NCBI GenBank assembly: GCA_018873245.2
Contig: JAEMBT020000009.1
Coordinates: 496,001 to 560,000 of the forward strand
Length of the DNA stretch: 64,000 nucleotides
Source of the DNA: Archegozetes longisetosus
Lineage: Eukaryota; Arthropoda; Arachnida; Sarcoptiformes; Trhypochthoniidae
Reading direction: 5' to 3'
A program made the translations under genes and the position numbers. Positions 39,538 through 51,708 of this stretch are shown here, one piece after another (within the stretch, counting starts at the first letter, position 1; each line of letters opens with the position of its first letter). The notes under the pieces were generated by a model that searched no databases, was not told the origin of the DNA, and worked only from the letters and a program-made list of their open reading frames with translations.

Positions 39538-42500
39538 TCAATCTTCTGTTGTTAAGATAAAAGTTCGGATTTGTTGGGGTAATAATTGTATTGTGAAGTC
39601 TGTGTTGGCTCTGATGTTTCTGTTATGAGTTGATTGACTTTCACTAAATTGTTTGTTTGAATTCCATTTCATTCGATGTGTTTCTGACACAATTTGATTG
39701 GCAGATAATGTCGTTTCTGTTAAACTTATTATTTTGAACGATTTGAATAAGTTTTCTAAGTTGACTTCAACGGCTTTTGATAATTGATTGTTGTCCACAC
39801 TTTCGTAAAAGTGTTCGAAACGAACTAATATTTGATTTGTTTTCCATTGTTCAAATGTTAACAAATGTACGTTTTGTGGTAATTGTCTATTAATAGCAGA
39901 ATAAGAAGTTTGATATTTGTTTTTGTAATCAGTTTGAGATTGAGTGAGAGGCGAGAATGTAATCAACGGCTGCATAAATAGTCTTTGACTTAAATCTCTG
40001 AATAATTTTGCCGATTCATCGATAGGTCTAAAAAATACATAATGTTTTCCTCTAACTACAAGTCCTCGTCCATCAACTCCTAACTCATTAATGCTGTGTC
40101 TCGTATCCGTTAATATCCTTCTGTGAACCATTAGTTCAATTTGTCCATCTTTAAGACTAGAGCCTCCTTGTGTTCTATCTGTCAAAACACTTAATTGAAT
40201 GCCTTCCTTCTCATCTTTAATGTATATTTTGCTGTAGACCGGATAATAATTGAATGTTATATTGTTCTGACTATTTTTATTGCACATAAGATTTTCGCCA
40301 CTTGAAAATGACCTCATTTCTGGATCGCGAACTCTTTTCACCTGTAATAATGAATATTCATAGATTTTCATTGAAACAAATTACCCATCAACATATCAAT
40401 ATTTTTTGAGAATGAGCCTAACCTAAGATTCAGTGTAAGAAATATTGAACCTTGCTTTCAAATTGAAAGACAATTAAGATAATTGATAGTTTAGAAACTG
40501 ATTCAATTTTTAGATATTTTTTTTCAAACTGCTAGCTTGAGTTTAAAAGAGTTGAACTGAAATCAAAGCTTGCGTGTAGATGTGGCTTAATATAAGTGTT
40601 TTAGTGTCAAACGTAAGGTTCAGGTTCAAAAGTAGTATTCATATGTTATTCATTAGTTGCATTCGAAAATTTTTAATCAGGAAAATAAATTGATCAATAT
40701 TTATACTTAAATTTGAACTGTCCAATTATACAAAAATATCATTAACATGCATTGAAAAATAGTATGACCTAAACCGTACTCGAATTGGCTAACTATTGCA
40801 CTTAAGGAAGTGAGAAACAGTTGCTTAAATCACTAATCCCAGTGATCAGCTTAAAAGAGAAAAGCTAAAGTTCTTATTTATTAATATTTTATATTTAGCC
40901 AGCTATAAATTTGAACAGGCTGTTTTGACCAAATCAAATGGTAGGATGAGTTATGAACCTATGATTGATTACTATGCATTTACTTCTATGAATTTCTAAT
41001 AGATATGCTAATCAACTTGAGTAAAACCTTTAAAAATTTAATTTCGTACCATTTGTCTTCCGTTAGCGTCAGTAAAGAAAACTTTTCGTTATTTAAGTGG
41101 GTGTCGAACCGAGTGATGACTTCTTTTCCAATTTTATCGTCAACAGGTATTGGACCTACAACCCAATCAAACTCAACATATTGTTCGTCTTCGTAAACAC
41201 GAATAGTTTGTGAAATCCATTCATTCCATTGTTGTTTTACTTCATGAATGAATCCGTTGTCATATTTTGATTCCAACTTTACTGTACTCAAAGTAACAGC
41301 ATTTCCATCAGGACAGAACTGATAGGCCGTGTCCTCGTGAGCCCTATAATACTTGAATGATTGTTCAAACGGGAATTGTTTGCCATTATCTAATTTAATG
41401 GATTTGATATTTCCTGAAGTGCTGTCCAAATGAAGTATAAATCCTTTGCCTTTCATCTGATGATCTGCTGCTCTTTTACTTCTGCCATTATTTTGTGTAT
41501 TGAAAAACTCAAAAGTTTTACCTATAAATTTAGAATCGTAATGCTTTAAGAAATACTTTTTTTTATTAGATTCTCAATATTACTTGTTTTTTCAACAAAA
41601 TATGTGACAAATCCCAAACTCAATAAGTCTGCTCTGAAAACCAATTCATTTTTAGCTACACTTTTTCTTCCAGGCAGGTGTTGTACCGATTGTGATATTG
41701 GTATTACATAAGTTTTATCGACTTTAACACCGTTAGAATCGAAAACTTCGTAATTATGGTCAGAACTAACAGGAATTCTAACCCATTGAGAGATATTTGT
41801 TCCAATAGGATTATAAATAATTAATGTCAAATTTTGATTGTTTTCAGAAACAGAACATTCGGTTATGTTAAGTCCATCACAAACAATCTGTTTATGAACT
41901 GTTTTAGTTGAAGATTGTCTCGGTAATAATTTACTGAAAGCTTTATCAACAACTTCTCCACAAGATTTGGTAGCATTATATAGTCTTCTATAATAGTCAT
42001 CAGCAGCAATTTGTGAAGAAGTACCAGTAATGGCGTCGTGATGCTGAAGAATTGCCAATTGATTCCTTGCTTCATCAAGAAATGATTTATCATCGGAAAG
42101 CCCAGTGATAGCATCGAGTTGTTTACTCACTTGTAGTAAATTATTAGCATATCTCTCTTGATATTTCATGGCAGGTCTTGTTGTGTAATATCCCGTCCAA
42201 TACTCAAAGAAATCTTTGTCTCGCTTCTCAAAAGTTTTATTTTGTTTATTAACCGACGATATATAACATGATGGTGATGAATAGAAGATATTCACTTCTG
42301 GATGTGTTTCATGTATAGCTTCAATCAGTTTATCGATGTTTGCAAACCATCGCTCAGCGTTCTTGTACTTGAAATCTTGACCGAACGGAATCAGAACGTG
42401 TTCGGTTTTACCATAATTTTCATTCCAATTCTGAGCTATTTTTACTAAATTCGACGCTTTTTGATTTTTGTTTGCATCTGTTATGTCATTGCCTTTAAGT

Positions 42501-43249
42501 TCAAGATTAAATTTTAAGTCATTTGCAAAAACAAATTTTAAAAAATCAGTTTGAATCTTTTTATCAATACCAGTTTCAAAATCAAAACCATCAGGAGGTC
42601 CATAGTGGTCATGGAGAACAGTCGTAAATATTTCAGACTTTTCTCCTAAATCATGACTTCCTCTCCAAATGAATTCTCCCTTTGGTTTAATCGCTCTATT
42701 AGTTACATGTCCATCAAATCCCATTTGTGCATAAAGTGATGCCATTTCTTTAGAGGCTCCGAACGGGTCGATTTGCCACGAGACCAATGGACGACCACAT
42801 TTACCGAACAATTGATCCAATATTCTTAATCCAAGTGTCATCTGATCGATAATGTCATTATAGTTAGCGGCCCCCTCGTCGTTAACACAATAACCACCGT
42901 TCGTGAAAGTTAACTGGCCAGAATTGACGAGTTTATTAACCAATGTTTTAGTTGTATCATTTTGTTGATTCCACCATCTATTGAAGTAATAGACCTCAAC
43001 CTGTGTGAAAGTTCTATTTGAATTTTTGCTTAGCGATTGGACTACATTTGATATGATATGTTTGATATCTTCCTCATAATATCCATCTACTGTTTTGATA
43101 TATCCGACATCGTCATGACTGTGAGGAATCACATGAATGTTCAATTTTTTAGGGTCTGTTTTGAAGCAAGAATTATATCCACAATCACCTAATATCTCAC
43201 TTATTTGTGCAATTACTAAGAAAAATATTAATAAGTTACAAGATTTCAT
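39538..43249 (-). CDS. Alpha-mannosidase (GH38), copy 3, inverted, no DM9, one frameshift
   Basis: Third paralogue, tail to tail with copy 2. Exons (- strand order): 43249-42571, 42492-41584, 41521-41050, 40341-39538. It has a signal peptide, HSHDDVGY, WQIDPFG, FGQDF and QHHDAITGT. Exon 2 is 909 bp, as in the other copies, if the 78-bp stretch 42493-42570 is an intron; that stretch starts GTATTG, ends AAAG, and happens to be stop-free and a multiple of three. Exon 3 (472 bp) is one base short of the required phase: near 41078-41086 the frame slips just before the conserved TDANGRQM segment, which is readable in the next frame. Intron 3 is 708 bp, longer than in copies 1 and 2. The protein ends with TGA right after ILTTED, where copies 1 and 2 continue to their DM9 exon. 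About 954 residues if the slip is ignored. Confidence 0.88.
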
Positions 43250-43593
43250 AACTTATAACCTTTAGCTTTTGCTCATCAAAACTTGGTTTAACTACTAAAT
43301 GATACATCAAAGTATCTGAAGAAACGGGTTCTGAAATTCCACAATTTTCTATCTGTATTTACATTGATGTGAAAGTCACAATATGCAACAAATGGATTAA
43401 CTTTTCCATATCAAACCTACGCCTCAATTCCATTTACGACCTTTAGCACATTAAAGTTTTATCATTATACGATTAAAATATAAATCTTTATTATTCAAAC
43501 AGTAATTTTACAAACACAGATTAATGTCAAATCTTAAGGGTTATCATTGAGTAATGAAGCATTGATTTCAAATATAGATAACAAATATTATAT
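43250..43593. other. Intergenic spacer
   Basis: About 340 bp between the start of mannosidase copy 3 and the 3' end of the DUF2236 gene, both on the - strand. No clear TATA box could be placed for copy 3. Confidence 0.5.
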
Positions 43594-44984
43594 TCAAACA
43601 TTCGACCTATAATAAATGTTATTAACATTATAATTGTCTTCACTAAACTTCAATTCGTATTTTAAATTCGGATAATATTTATCAACGTGCTCCTTAACAT
43701 GACTGACTTTTATAAATAAATTAGTTTGCATATAGAAAAACAAGAATGAAATGATTTTATAAAAAATAGAAATACGAAGCAAATAATCCATTGTCAATAC
43801 AATCATATAATAAGACATTTTTGCCTGGATAGTATTCAATTGAATCGGGTGTTTAACTTGTAAGGCTTCGTACCAGTACTTCATGAATCCCTCAAAACTG
43901 AAAAAATATTTAGGCATAACTCCATTGATACCTATAATAAAATTGAGATCAATCTTTACTTTTTTCAGATCATATCTCGACAAAGAACAAGAAAATTGGT
44001 GCAAACTGGCATTTTTCATATTATTAAAGATTAAATACCCAGAAATACTCCTTCAGTCAACTTCATGCCCATCTGAACGACTTCGCACTGTCTGTCCAAG
44101 TGCTTTTTATAACATTCTTGAAAACATACATCAAAGTAAGCGACTGATTCTTCATAGCTATCGAGACAAATATTGAATCGATCCTCAATTCCCATACAAT
44201 ATCCGATAACTTTCCAAAAATATATATAGTGCTCAAACTCCTCCTTATTTGTCATGTGAAATCCACATTGTTTTGGGCGAATGCCTATCAGTTTGAAAAA
44301 TTGACCCTCACATCAAAGCTATTCTGAGAACTTTTCAGTTCATATAGTTGTAAACATACCCACAAGACCAATGAGTGACCATTGAGTCATAGCCATATCG
44401 AATTGGTTGAGCCATAATCTATCTTCTTGTTGGTATTTTTCATTCATTAATCTCGAGACCGACATATGACAAGTATGTCTGACTTGCATTAACGACTTGT
44501 GCGATTTGCTATTGGTGTCAAACGGATCGTCCTCATACCAATGAAACACATGAATCGTTGTTGACAGTACGCGAAGAAATACCATATAAACAGTTGATGA
44601 TCGACCAGTGGCAAGAATTGGTATCAAAACTTGCGGTAAATGTATTAATAGTATATTCCCAATAAAGTGTGCCAAATTTAGACTTTTCGAATGATTTTAA
44701 TAACATTACATTTATTATTCAAGATTTGGAAAAAAATGTTAAAAGCTTGAACTGAAAAACAAACGAACCAAACTTCGAAATTGAATATTCAAATTTTCAT
44801 ACCTGAGAAAATATTTTTTAGCCATTTGTTGTGCTTTCTTATACTTGACCGGGTCGTACCAATCAGGAGGATTTTGAAGAGGATTCCTCTCCTTTACGAC
44901 ACCCGGAGTCTTCAGACCGATTGTTGTCAATTGTTCCCATCGTAGCTCTAATTTCTTACGGGTTTCAATTTCATTCAGAGTCAT
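43594..44984 (-). CDS. mpaB / rubber-oxygenase-like protein (DUF2236)
   Basis: Belongs to the MPAB_Lcp_cat superfamily, which includes fungal mpaB and bacterial latex-clearing protein, haem enzymes; arthropod members are uncharacterised. Exons (- strand order): 44984-44803, 44682-44360, 44284-44039, 43931-43594, in consistent phase, giving 362 residues. Landmarks: RWEQLTTIG near the N-terminus, NPPDWYDPVKY, the hydrophobic stretch leading to LATGRSS, HVFHWYEDDPFD, the conserved KSLMQVRHTCHMSVSRLMNEKY segment in two parts, FDMAMTQWSLIGLVG, FWKVIGYCMGIEDRFNIC, and a hydrophobic C-terminal region that may anchor it in the ER. The order of these motifs and the family's usual length (about 370) both fit. 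No frameshift is needed. Substrate unknown. Confidence 0.78.
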
Positions 44985-47778
44985 TATTACAGAATATTGT
45001 ATTCACATTAAGTTTCGCATCAATAATTTCTGGGGTTTACTCAAGTAACTGCAAGTCATTTGATAAATCCTCGATATAACTTTCACTTAAAAGTATCAAT
45101 TATGCGCTCTGGTTTGAAATGCGAAATGTTTCCGTAATTAAAAAAAATTAAGTTTAAAAAACAAAAGTTGAATTCAAAACAGGCTGAGAATAATTAAAAA
45201 AGTTTATAAACCTTGTAGCGGAAGACAATTTTCTTAATACCAACGATGATGAAAACACTTAAATATTAGTATCTCAAATCTATAAGATTTATAATTAAAC
45301 GTTATTTAGTTATTTTTTTAACATACCTTTAAAAAATTGTTTCAAGTTGATAAAATTTGTGTGAATAATTTCACTGAGAATGTTGTTAGAAAGTGAAAGT
45401 TTTTCTAAAGGTTAGCCCAAACTCATTAAGTCTCGTATCCTAGTAAAACCAGTTTAAACGCAATTGATTCTTGAAAGTGTGTCACTGAGAATACCTAGTG
45501 TTAAGGACGAAAGTTCACTTTTACTAAACTTTGGCAACTTCTTAGAGAGTGTTAGTTTGATTCACATTGAAGTGAACAATGTTCCCATTCGGCATAAGAA
45601 GCTCATGAACTCACATCTAATGCATTTGATTTATGATTATTATTTGGTGCAAACAAAACAAAAAACACTACTTGTGTAGCTACCACAAACATCAGACTGG
45701 TATTTTTGTATTAGAAACGTATCGGCTCCAAAAGTTTATACTAGAAACTGATTTAAGTGATTATTTGAGCGACTAGAATTTTCATATCTTGAGATAGTAG
45801 TTAAGTAATGGGCAAACTCTTGATCCTTAGCTAAAATATTCTTTTTCTAAAATATAGGTGTATTCTTACTATCCGTACGATTTTGATTCTTCATATTTTT
45901 TAAGATATTTATTTATAAGAATGATACTATATTTATTTTATAGACCATCTCTGAGCTTTTATTATTGTTAATATGGTCTGCTTTTATAGTATTCTTCTTT
46001 AATTAAACATTTATTGACTTTAGAATATTTATATCATACACTTCGAAATGAAATTTTTACGGACTTATGTTCTTAATTTTTGCATATTGTTATGTAGCTC
46101 TTAAAAACAAATGAAACCTATCCCATATTTCGATAAAGTAATCTCTCAGAGTTGCTTTCTGATTGTGAGCCACTACAGCTTTCCAATCTCTCTTAACGTT
46201 TTTTATATAAAAATCAAAATCGCCTAAATAGTAAAAATACACCCTTTATATTAATTTTAAATATAAAAAGATTGGCTTGACTATGGTAAAATAATGAAGC
46301 CATTTCACTTTTACTTATACGTTATGCCATACAGGCAAATTATTTAATCATGCGGTATACCTAAAAGAAATCGAGTAGGCTACAAATTTTCAAATGTTAA
46401 ATAAAAATAAATCTTTTGTTAAAATTCAAGAATTAGGAAAAAGTCAAATAGAATTCAAAGAAAATGTTCGCCTTCTATGGCAACTACGTTTCAGTCTGAG
46501 TTGCCAGACATGTGAACTTTTTTCAGGATCAGTTTTGTTCTGATGCTCAAGTGCCCCATTTAAAAGTTTACATTAAGTCTGTATATTCGATGTTTTTATT
46601 CTTTAATTCTATGCGCTGCACTTTCTTCATTGTGTTACTTCCCGAGGTCCCTGTATAATGATTACAGTCAAGTCTTGTAATGATTAGTTTCACTTTTGAA
46701 CTGTAATGGTTTTATGCATTCTATTCACTTTATGAATTAGGACAAAAATAAAATCTCGTTTTTAGTCAAATTAATAGAGCATTTACTTCACAAATATATT
46801 TATCATTCCTTTCTTGTAATGGGTTACTTATATTTTGAGTAAGTAAATAACAAAAAATATTGAGTGCACGGAAGATCAAAATTTTAAAAGTAATAATTTC
46901 CTAGTGTTATGTATAAACTAGCGTTAAGCCTATCCTAATGAATGACAAATAATATCTCGAAGTACAGTATCTATAAATAGTTAAGATCAATCTGGTGACT
47001 TGGTCATTCTTAACTGACTCTAACTAAATCTTTAATTTCCGAGTGACCATTTTCAGGGATGAGAATATACTTAATCTATGCTTTAAGACACACTCAATCT
47101 AACGGAATGGTCTTAAGGCTGTACGACCTCTAGAACTGATGTTATATAAATAGTTCGATAGATGGACAAAATACCAGATTTACAGACTCGCTCATGATGC
47201 ATTATCAAGTTAATCAAAACTCGTAATTTTTAACTTGCCCCGTAGTTGTTGAGCAAATTATTTTAAATTGAAGGTTAAGTCAATATCATTCATAATGTAT
47301 AACTCGAAAGGCTTTTTTAACAATAGTGTTCATAGCGTTAAAACTACGCAGTCAGCGAATGATGCATTGACCTATTTAACCTAATGACCTCTTATACCAT
47401 TCAAAACAATTGATTGTGTTGTATTATCGAGAGTGAAACTCTTGAACTCTGAAGCTAATTGAAAGGCATTGAATATTTGAGATCTACATAAAGATGACCT
47501 GATTTTGCTGACTTCTACTTGAAATCCAAGTGAAGCTAACCCCACATAACCTCTGTATGCATGTAACTATTTGATATGACTTTTTGAATTTCAGAACTCT
47601 AACCTTATAATAACAAAAATATCTAGAACCAGTTTAAAAGGTCAAACATTCAACTTGAATTAAATTACATTGAATTTTGATCTTTGTTAATCTTGTAATA
47701 AACTTTCAGTAATCGACATAGTATGTATTTGCACTGAGCTAATCTTAAAATTAATTCTAAAAATTTTTAAATTGTTAG
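44985..47778. other. Intergenic, nothing recognised
   Basis: About 2.8 kb of AT-rich sequence. A 71-codon open frame at 45464 has no ATG-supported start or known motif and is probably chance. Confidence 0.5.
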
Positions 47779-48003
47779 TGCAGCACCAAAAAATGTGTGT
47801 TGTCAGAGGAGTTTGCATTTTGACGCAAGTATATTTGATATGCTATCAAAATTGATCCGATTACACCTGCTGGTCAAGGTAATCATATTGCAAAAACTAT
47901 ATTATTCTTAGATTCAAGTGATGTCCAGTTCATAACAGGCGTATTTTCTGCAACCGATGATAGAGGTCATTTCACTGCACCCACACAAATAAGATTAAAT
48001 TAG
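47779..48003 (+). pseudogene. Short-chain dehydrogenase C-terminal fragment, frameshifted
   Basis: From 47839 to the stop at 48001 the translation reads like the end of an SDR-family oxidoreductase: DPITPAGQGNHIAKTILFL, then SSDVQFITGVF, where intact proteins have the conserved ITG and a DGG-type motif (here DDR). Just upstream a matching segment (SLHFDASIFDMLSK) lies one frame away, and the frame carrying the C-terminus is closed by a TGA at 47836, so there is a one-base slip at the A-run near 47848. No N-terminal Rossmann TGxxxGxG exon was found upstream. This is most likely the remnant of a duplicated SDR gene; less likely, the last exon of a gene whose other exons I missed. Confidence 0.6.
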
Positions 48004-48782
48004 TTTCAAATTTAAATGAATAAAACTTATAGTCAAGTTATATGAAACTTTATTTATTTAATAGTTTGAATTCTTTCACAATTATATCATTTCAAAATAT
48101 ATTGCATTCTTCACAATATAAATTCCGTTTGAAAATAGATCAAGTAAAATTATCATCTTGTATTTTTTTAATTTTTGTATATTGTTTTAAAAGTTTCAAT
48201 CAGCATACGAGAATAAACTTTACTTTATAGTATTTAGATAATCGCTTGTTTAAGAATTAAGCTAAATCTTTTTATCTTTCCTGTAGATTGAGATAATAAT
48301 CAGAATTTGAGCAAAAAGAATTACTGTTGAGTAGGTTTGCAGTAGTTGAAATTTTAATTATTTTAGAGTACTGTATAGAACAGGCCTACTTCAGAATCGT
48401 CATGAAATTTAGTTTTTAAAAGTTTTCGGGGACGTAGAATTCCTTTTTGGGGTCCCATATGTCGGAAATGAGTACTTACAGAAATACGGCTATGCTCAGT
48501 ATTTTGAAATTTTTTGGTTTTGGCACCTTTGAATAAATAACTAGTGAGTAATAAGTAACTGGTGAGCTAGGTTATGGCTGCGGTGACTTTCTCTGTCTTA
48601 TTTTGTAGAAAATTTGACTTATCCATTATTTATTAGTTAGAATTTGAGATATTTAAATTATGCTAATTTTTTAATTTATTTCCGACATCTGAGTCCATCT
48701 GAATTGTTCCTTGTACTTGACTGCATTAAAATATTTTAGTTCTGCAACGTATTCTTGGTGGGCCTGTACTATACTATCCCCG
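48004..48782. other. Intergenic, nothing recognised
   Basis: AT-rich spacer. A ten-base motif TGTCGGAAAT near 48463 recurs inverted near 48680, too short to call an element. Confidence 0.45.
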
Positions 48783-50148
48783 TTATTTGATAATCTCATC
48801 CTCTGGCACTCCATTACGTAGTTTTTCGATCATATCCTTGAGCATTCTATTACAAAGAGCTGCGTATGGATTCATTTGTGCTATAATTGTTTTTGCGAAC
48901 TGATTCCCTAATTTTGCTGATATTTTGAAGTCATCGTTTGCTTAAAGTGGAAATAAACTAAATTTAGATATTAAACTGACTTGACAATATTTCAAACCTT
49001 CTTTCTCTTTATTGGTGATCAAATAAATGAGACCTCTTTGACAATATGCTTGTCGTGCAACATATCCTTTGCCTTCACTTAAGCTGATAGCTTTATTCAG
49101 ATCTAGCAATGCGTCTGAGAAAAAATTCAATTAGAAATCTGAAAATTGCATTTTTAATACACTGAGTATACCTTCAATGTTGCCTTTGATTCTGTGGACT
49201 TGAGCTCTATTATTGTAACTGAATATTTGAAAAATAATTTAAACAATTAATTTACAAGTATCTTTAAAGTTTTGATCAGAAATATAGGCTGCAGTTATAA
49301 AATAAATAATATAGTAATTGTTTCAAACCAATTACAAAAAGTGTGACAATATCACTTAGTGCAATAAGAATATTTTAAAATTGACACCACAAGCAACTTT
49401 CTCAGAATTCAGTCACATTTTTTGAAGTTAAATTTTAATTTCTACATGAATCGAAATAAATTCAATAATGAGTTACGTCTCAGTATTAGTGTAAGGTTTG
49501 TTCCTGAAAATTAAGGTCGAATTTTCAAAATGACCTTTATAACGCTGAGTATAGTATGGTTCAATCGAAATTGTCGAGACAAGTTCAACAATATGTTTTT
49601 ACATTTCTGCAGCATCGAGGACAGCTCATCCAGGTTTGCCATTATGTAACCAAAAATTTAATTTCTTCGATGCCTAATCGTCATGAACAAGTCTCACACT
49701 AATACTGAGACTTGACTGATTATTGAATATTTTTACTCTTATAGAAAATAATATTTAACTTTAAAAAAATACAAGTCCGGGCTCTGAGAAAGTAGCTTAC
49801 TGTATCTATTTTATAAATGTTCTTATTAAACATACCAAGAGGCTCGCTTCGGTGCTATACTTATTGCTTCATTCAAACGTTCTAATGCTTTGTCAAGGTC
49901 TGAGGAATTAGCAAAACTGACTGCTTGCAATTCAAGACTTTTTGCGGATTCTTCGTCAGGTCTCAAAACAGTTTCGATACCTATTTTGACAAAAAAAATA
50001 GTTTCTAGTCCTCAAACAGTTCAACTTTCTTGCATTTTATAAGTTAATACTAACTTTCACTTATAACATCGTCTTCAGCACTACCTCCAATCGGTAGTAG
50101 CGGATTAAAAATACAATTCAACACTTTTTTGTCATTATCAGAGCTCAT
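48783..50148 (-). CDS. TTC36: Tetratricopeptide repeat protein 36-like (TTC36)
   Basis: TPR scaffold protein; vertebrate TTC36 is cytosolic and linked to tyrosine catabolism, but its arthropod role is unknown. Exons (- strand order): 50148-50055, 49980-49836, 49218-49172, 49114-48998, 48940-48783; phases agree and give 186 residues against 189 in human. Family landmarks in order: IFNPLLPIGG, an ESAKSLELQAV helix, LDKALERLNEAISIAP, CYNNRAQVHRIKGNIE, DALLDLNKAISLSEG, ARQAYCQRGLIY, and the C-terminal AQMNPYAALCNRML, nearly identical to vertebrate NPYAALCNRML. Exon 4 must end at 48998: reading through the donor gives a longer frame but breaks the alignment. Intron 2 (617 bp) contains a small foldback element. 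Confidence 0.92.
49476..49713. mobile_element. Small inverted-repeat element in the TTC36 intron
   Basis: Arms of about 28 bp, at 49476-49503 and 49685-49713, are near-perfect reverse complements sharing CTCAGTATTAGTGT. The 238-bp element lies wholly inside intron 2 of the TTC36-like gene. No coding content was recognised. It fits a MITE, possibly of mariner type. Confidence 0.65.
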
Positions 50149-51600
50149 TTTTATCGATGGAATTAAGTGAATAAGATATAAGTGTTATTCTAATGCGTAG
50201 TTGAGATTTGATTCAAACTTTTTCATAAAATAAGTTGCATCAAAACAACTGAAGAGTTATCGAAACATCTAAAGCAAGTAGAGGGAAGCCTTGAAATTAT
50301 AAATTCAAAAATCTAATCCAATCGCATTCACCAGTTACTCGAGTTTTGCTTGGATTTTGAAGGATCTTCAGGTTTTAATTTTTAAATATTAGCTTTTGAT
50401 AGTCTCGTAATACTTAGAATTAGAATGATCAAGTCAAAAGCTGTTAAATGTGGTACAAAAAGTTTTGCCCCCTTACAAAATATTTTTAATTTTAAAACAA
50501 ATTTTATTTACTATCTTTATGTATTATTCAAAAAATGATACTTCTGAGACATTGTTGCATATAACAATTCGTTGTTGCCTTTTATGGAATCATAAATTCG
50601 GAACATGTCAATGAAAAATTGAATCGTATGCATATTTCTGCTTTTACTAAACTACTGTTCATTCGATTACGTTCATCAGTCCAAAGATTTTGCATTACAC
50701 TAAACACTCTCCCAACACAATCGTTACAAATTGTGTTGACAACAAAATTGCATTCTTTACATTAAACAAAAACATACAGTGGAATTTTTTAAGATAAATC
50801 TTAAAATGTGCGATATTTCCCGTCCCGCAAAAGGTGGATCTGGGATGCGGGACACTTGGTCACCCTACTTAGAATTTATTATGAAGTTAGTGTTCGTGCA
50901 ATCATTATACTTAAGAATTTGATTAATTCAGTATCAAACTTATATTATAGTTTTTATGATACTTATTATGCAAAGTTATTAATTATTTGACTATTGGACT
51001 CAAAGTGAGAGCACAACTTAAGTTTGAGTTTAATGCGACAAATAATACTACAGAATTCAATTAAAACTCACGATTACAACATATGATAATCATATTAGTT
51101 CTGTTGTTTTGTATATCTTTTTCTGGATATACAGATAAGTTTCATAATTACCTAAAATCTTATTGAAACCTATGAAATGCCGGCAATCAATTTGTTTGAC
51201 AAAAATGATTGCAGCTTTTATTTACTTACTATGCAATTTACATTATCTTTACATTTTTCAATGAAACCATAATAATCTAATATCCCACAAGTATGAATGA
51301 GAAATATTTATTTATTTTAATCTTTGATCAATTCTCAGAACTTAGAATTCTGTAAACTTAACAACTATATATAAGCACTATAAGCAGCTGTGAAATTGGT
51401 AACTTATTAGCTAACTCCCTCTTCTGAGTAAGATAACATTATTTCACTATTTCAAAGAACACTAAACTTTTGTGAAACCTATCAGAAATTATTAAAATGT
51501 TATTTCATGGAATCTATGAAAGTATTTCACTTTACTGGGCGAGGCAGATATATGCGCACTTGATTAGATTACGTAAATTGTTTGTATATATACACACAAG
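50149..51600. other. Intergenic, with a possible hAT-like fragment
   Basis: Spacer between the divergent TTC36-like and VWA genes. At about 50808-50868 a GC-rich stretch contains CCCGTCCCGC and GGGATGCGGGACACTTGG followed by TCACCCTA. It resembles the ends of hAT elements, which often read TAGGGTGACCA...GTCCCG. The rest is AT-rich with nothing recognised. Confidence 0.4.
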
Positions 51601-51708
51601 CCTACAATGCAAACTCGCTGACAGCTATTTCACAAGTATACTATTCTACAAAGTATTCGAATAAATCTCATATTTTTGTTAACTTTGTTTTATTAATTAT
51701 CTGAAAAA

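Noticed and set aside
41863-42114. 83-codon frame within mannosidase copy 3, another frame of the same strand
   Set aside because: Shadow of the real GH38 reading frame; the same shadow appears in copy 2.
45464-45679. 71-codon open frame
   Set aside because: Begins without ATG, has no known motif, and sits alone in a spacer.
48942-48997. Extension of the TTC36 exon past 48998 in the open frame
   Set aside because: Stopping at the GAAG|GTTTGA donor restores an ungapped match to TTC36, whereas reading on does not.
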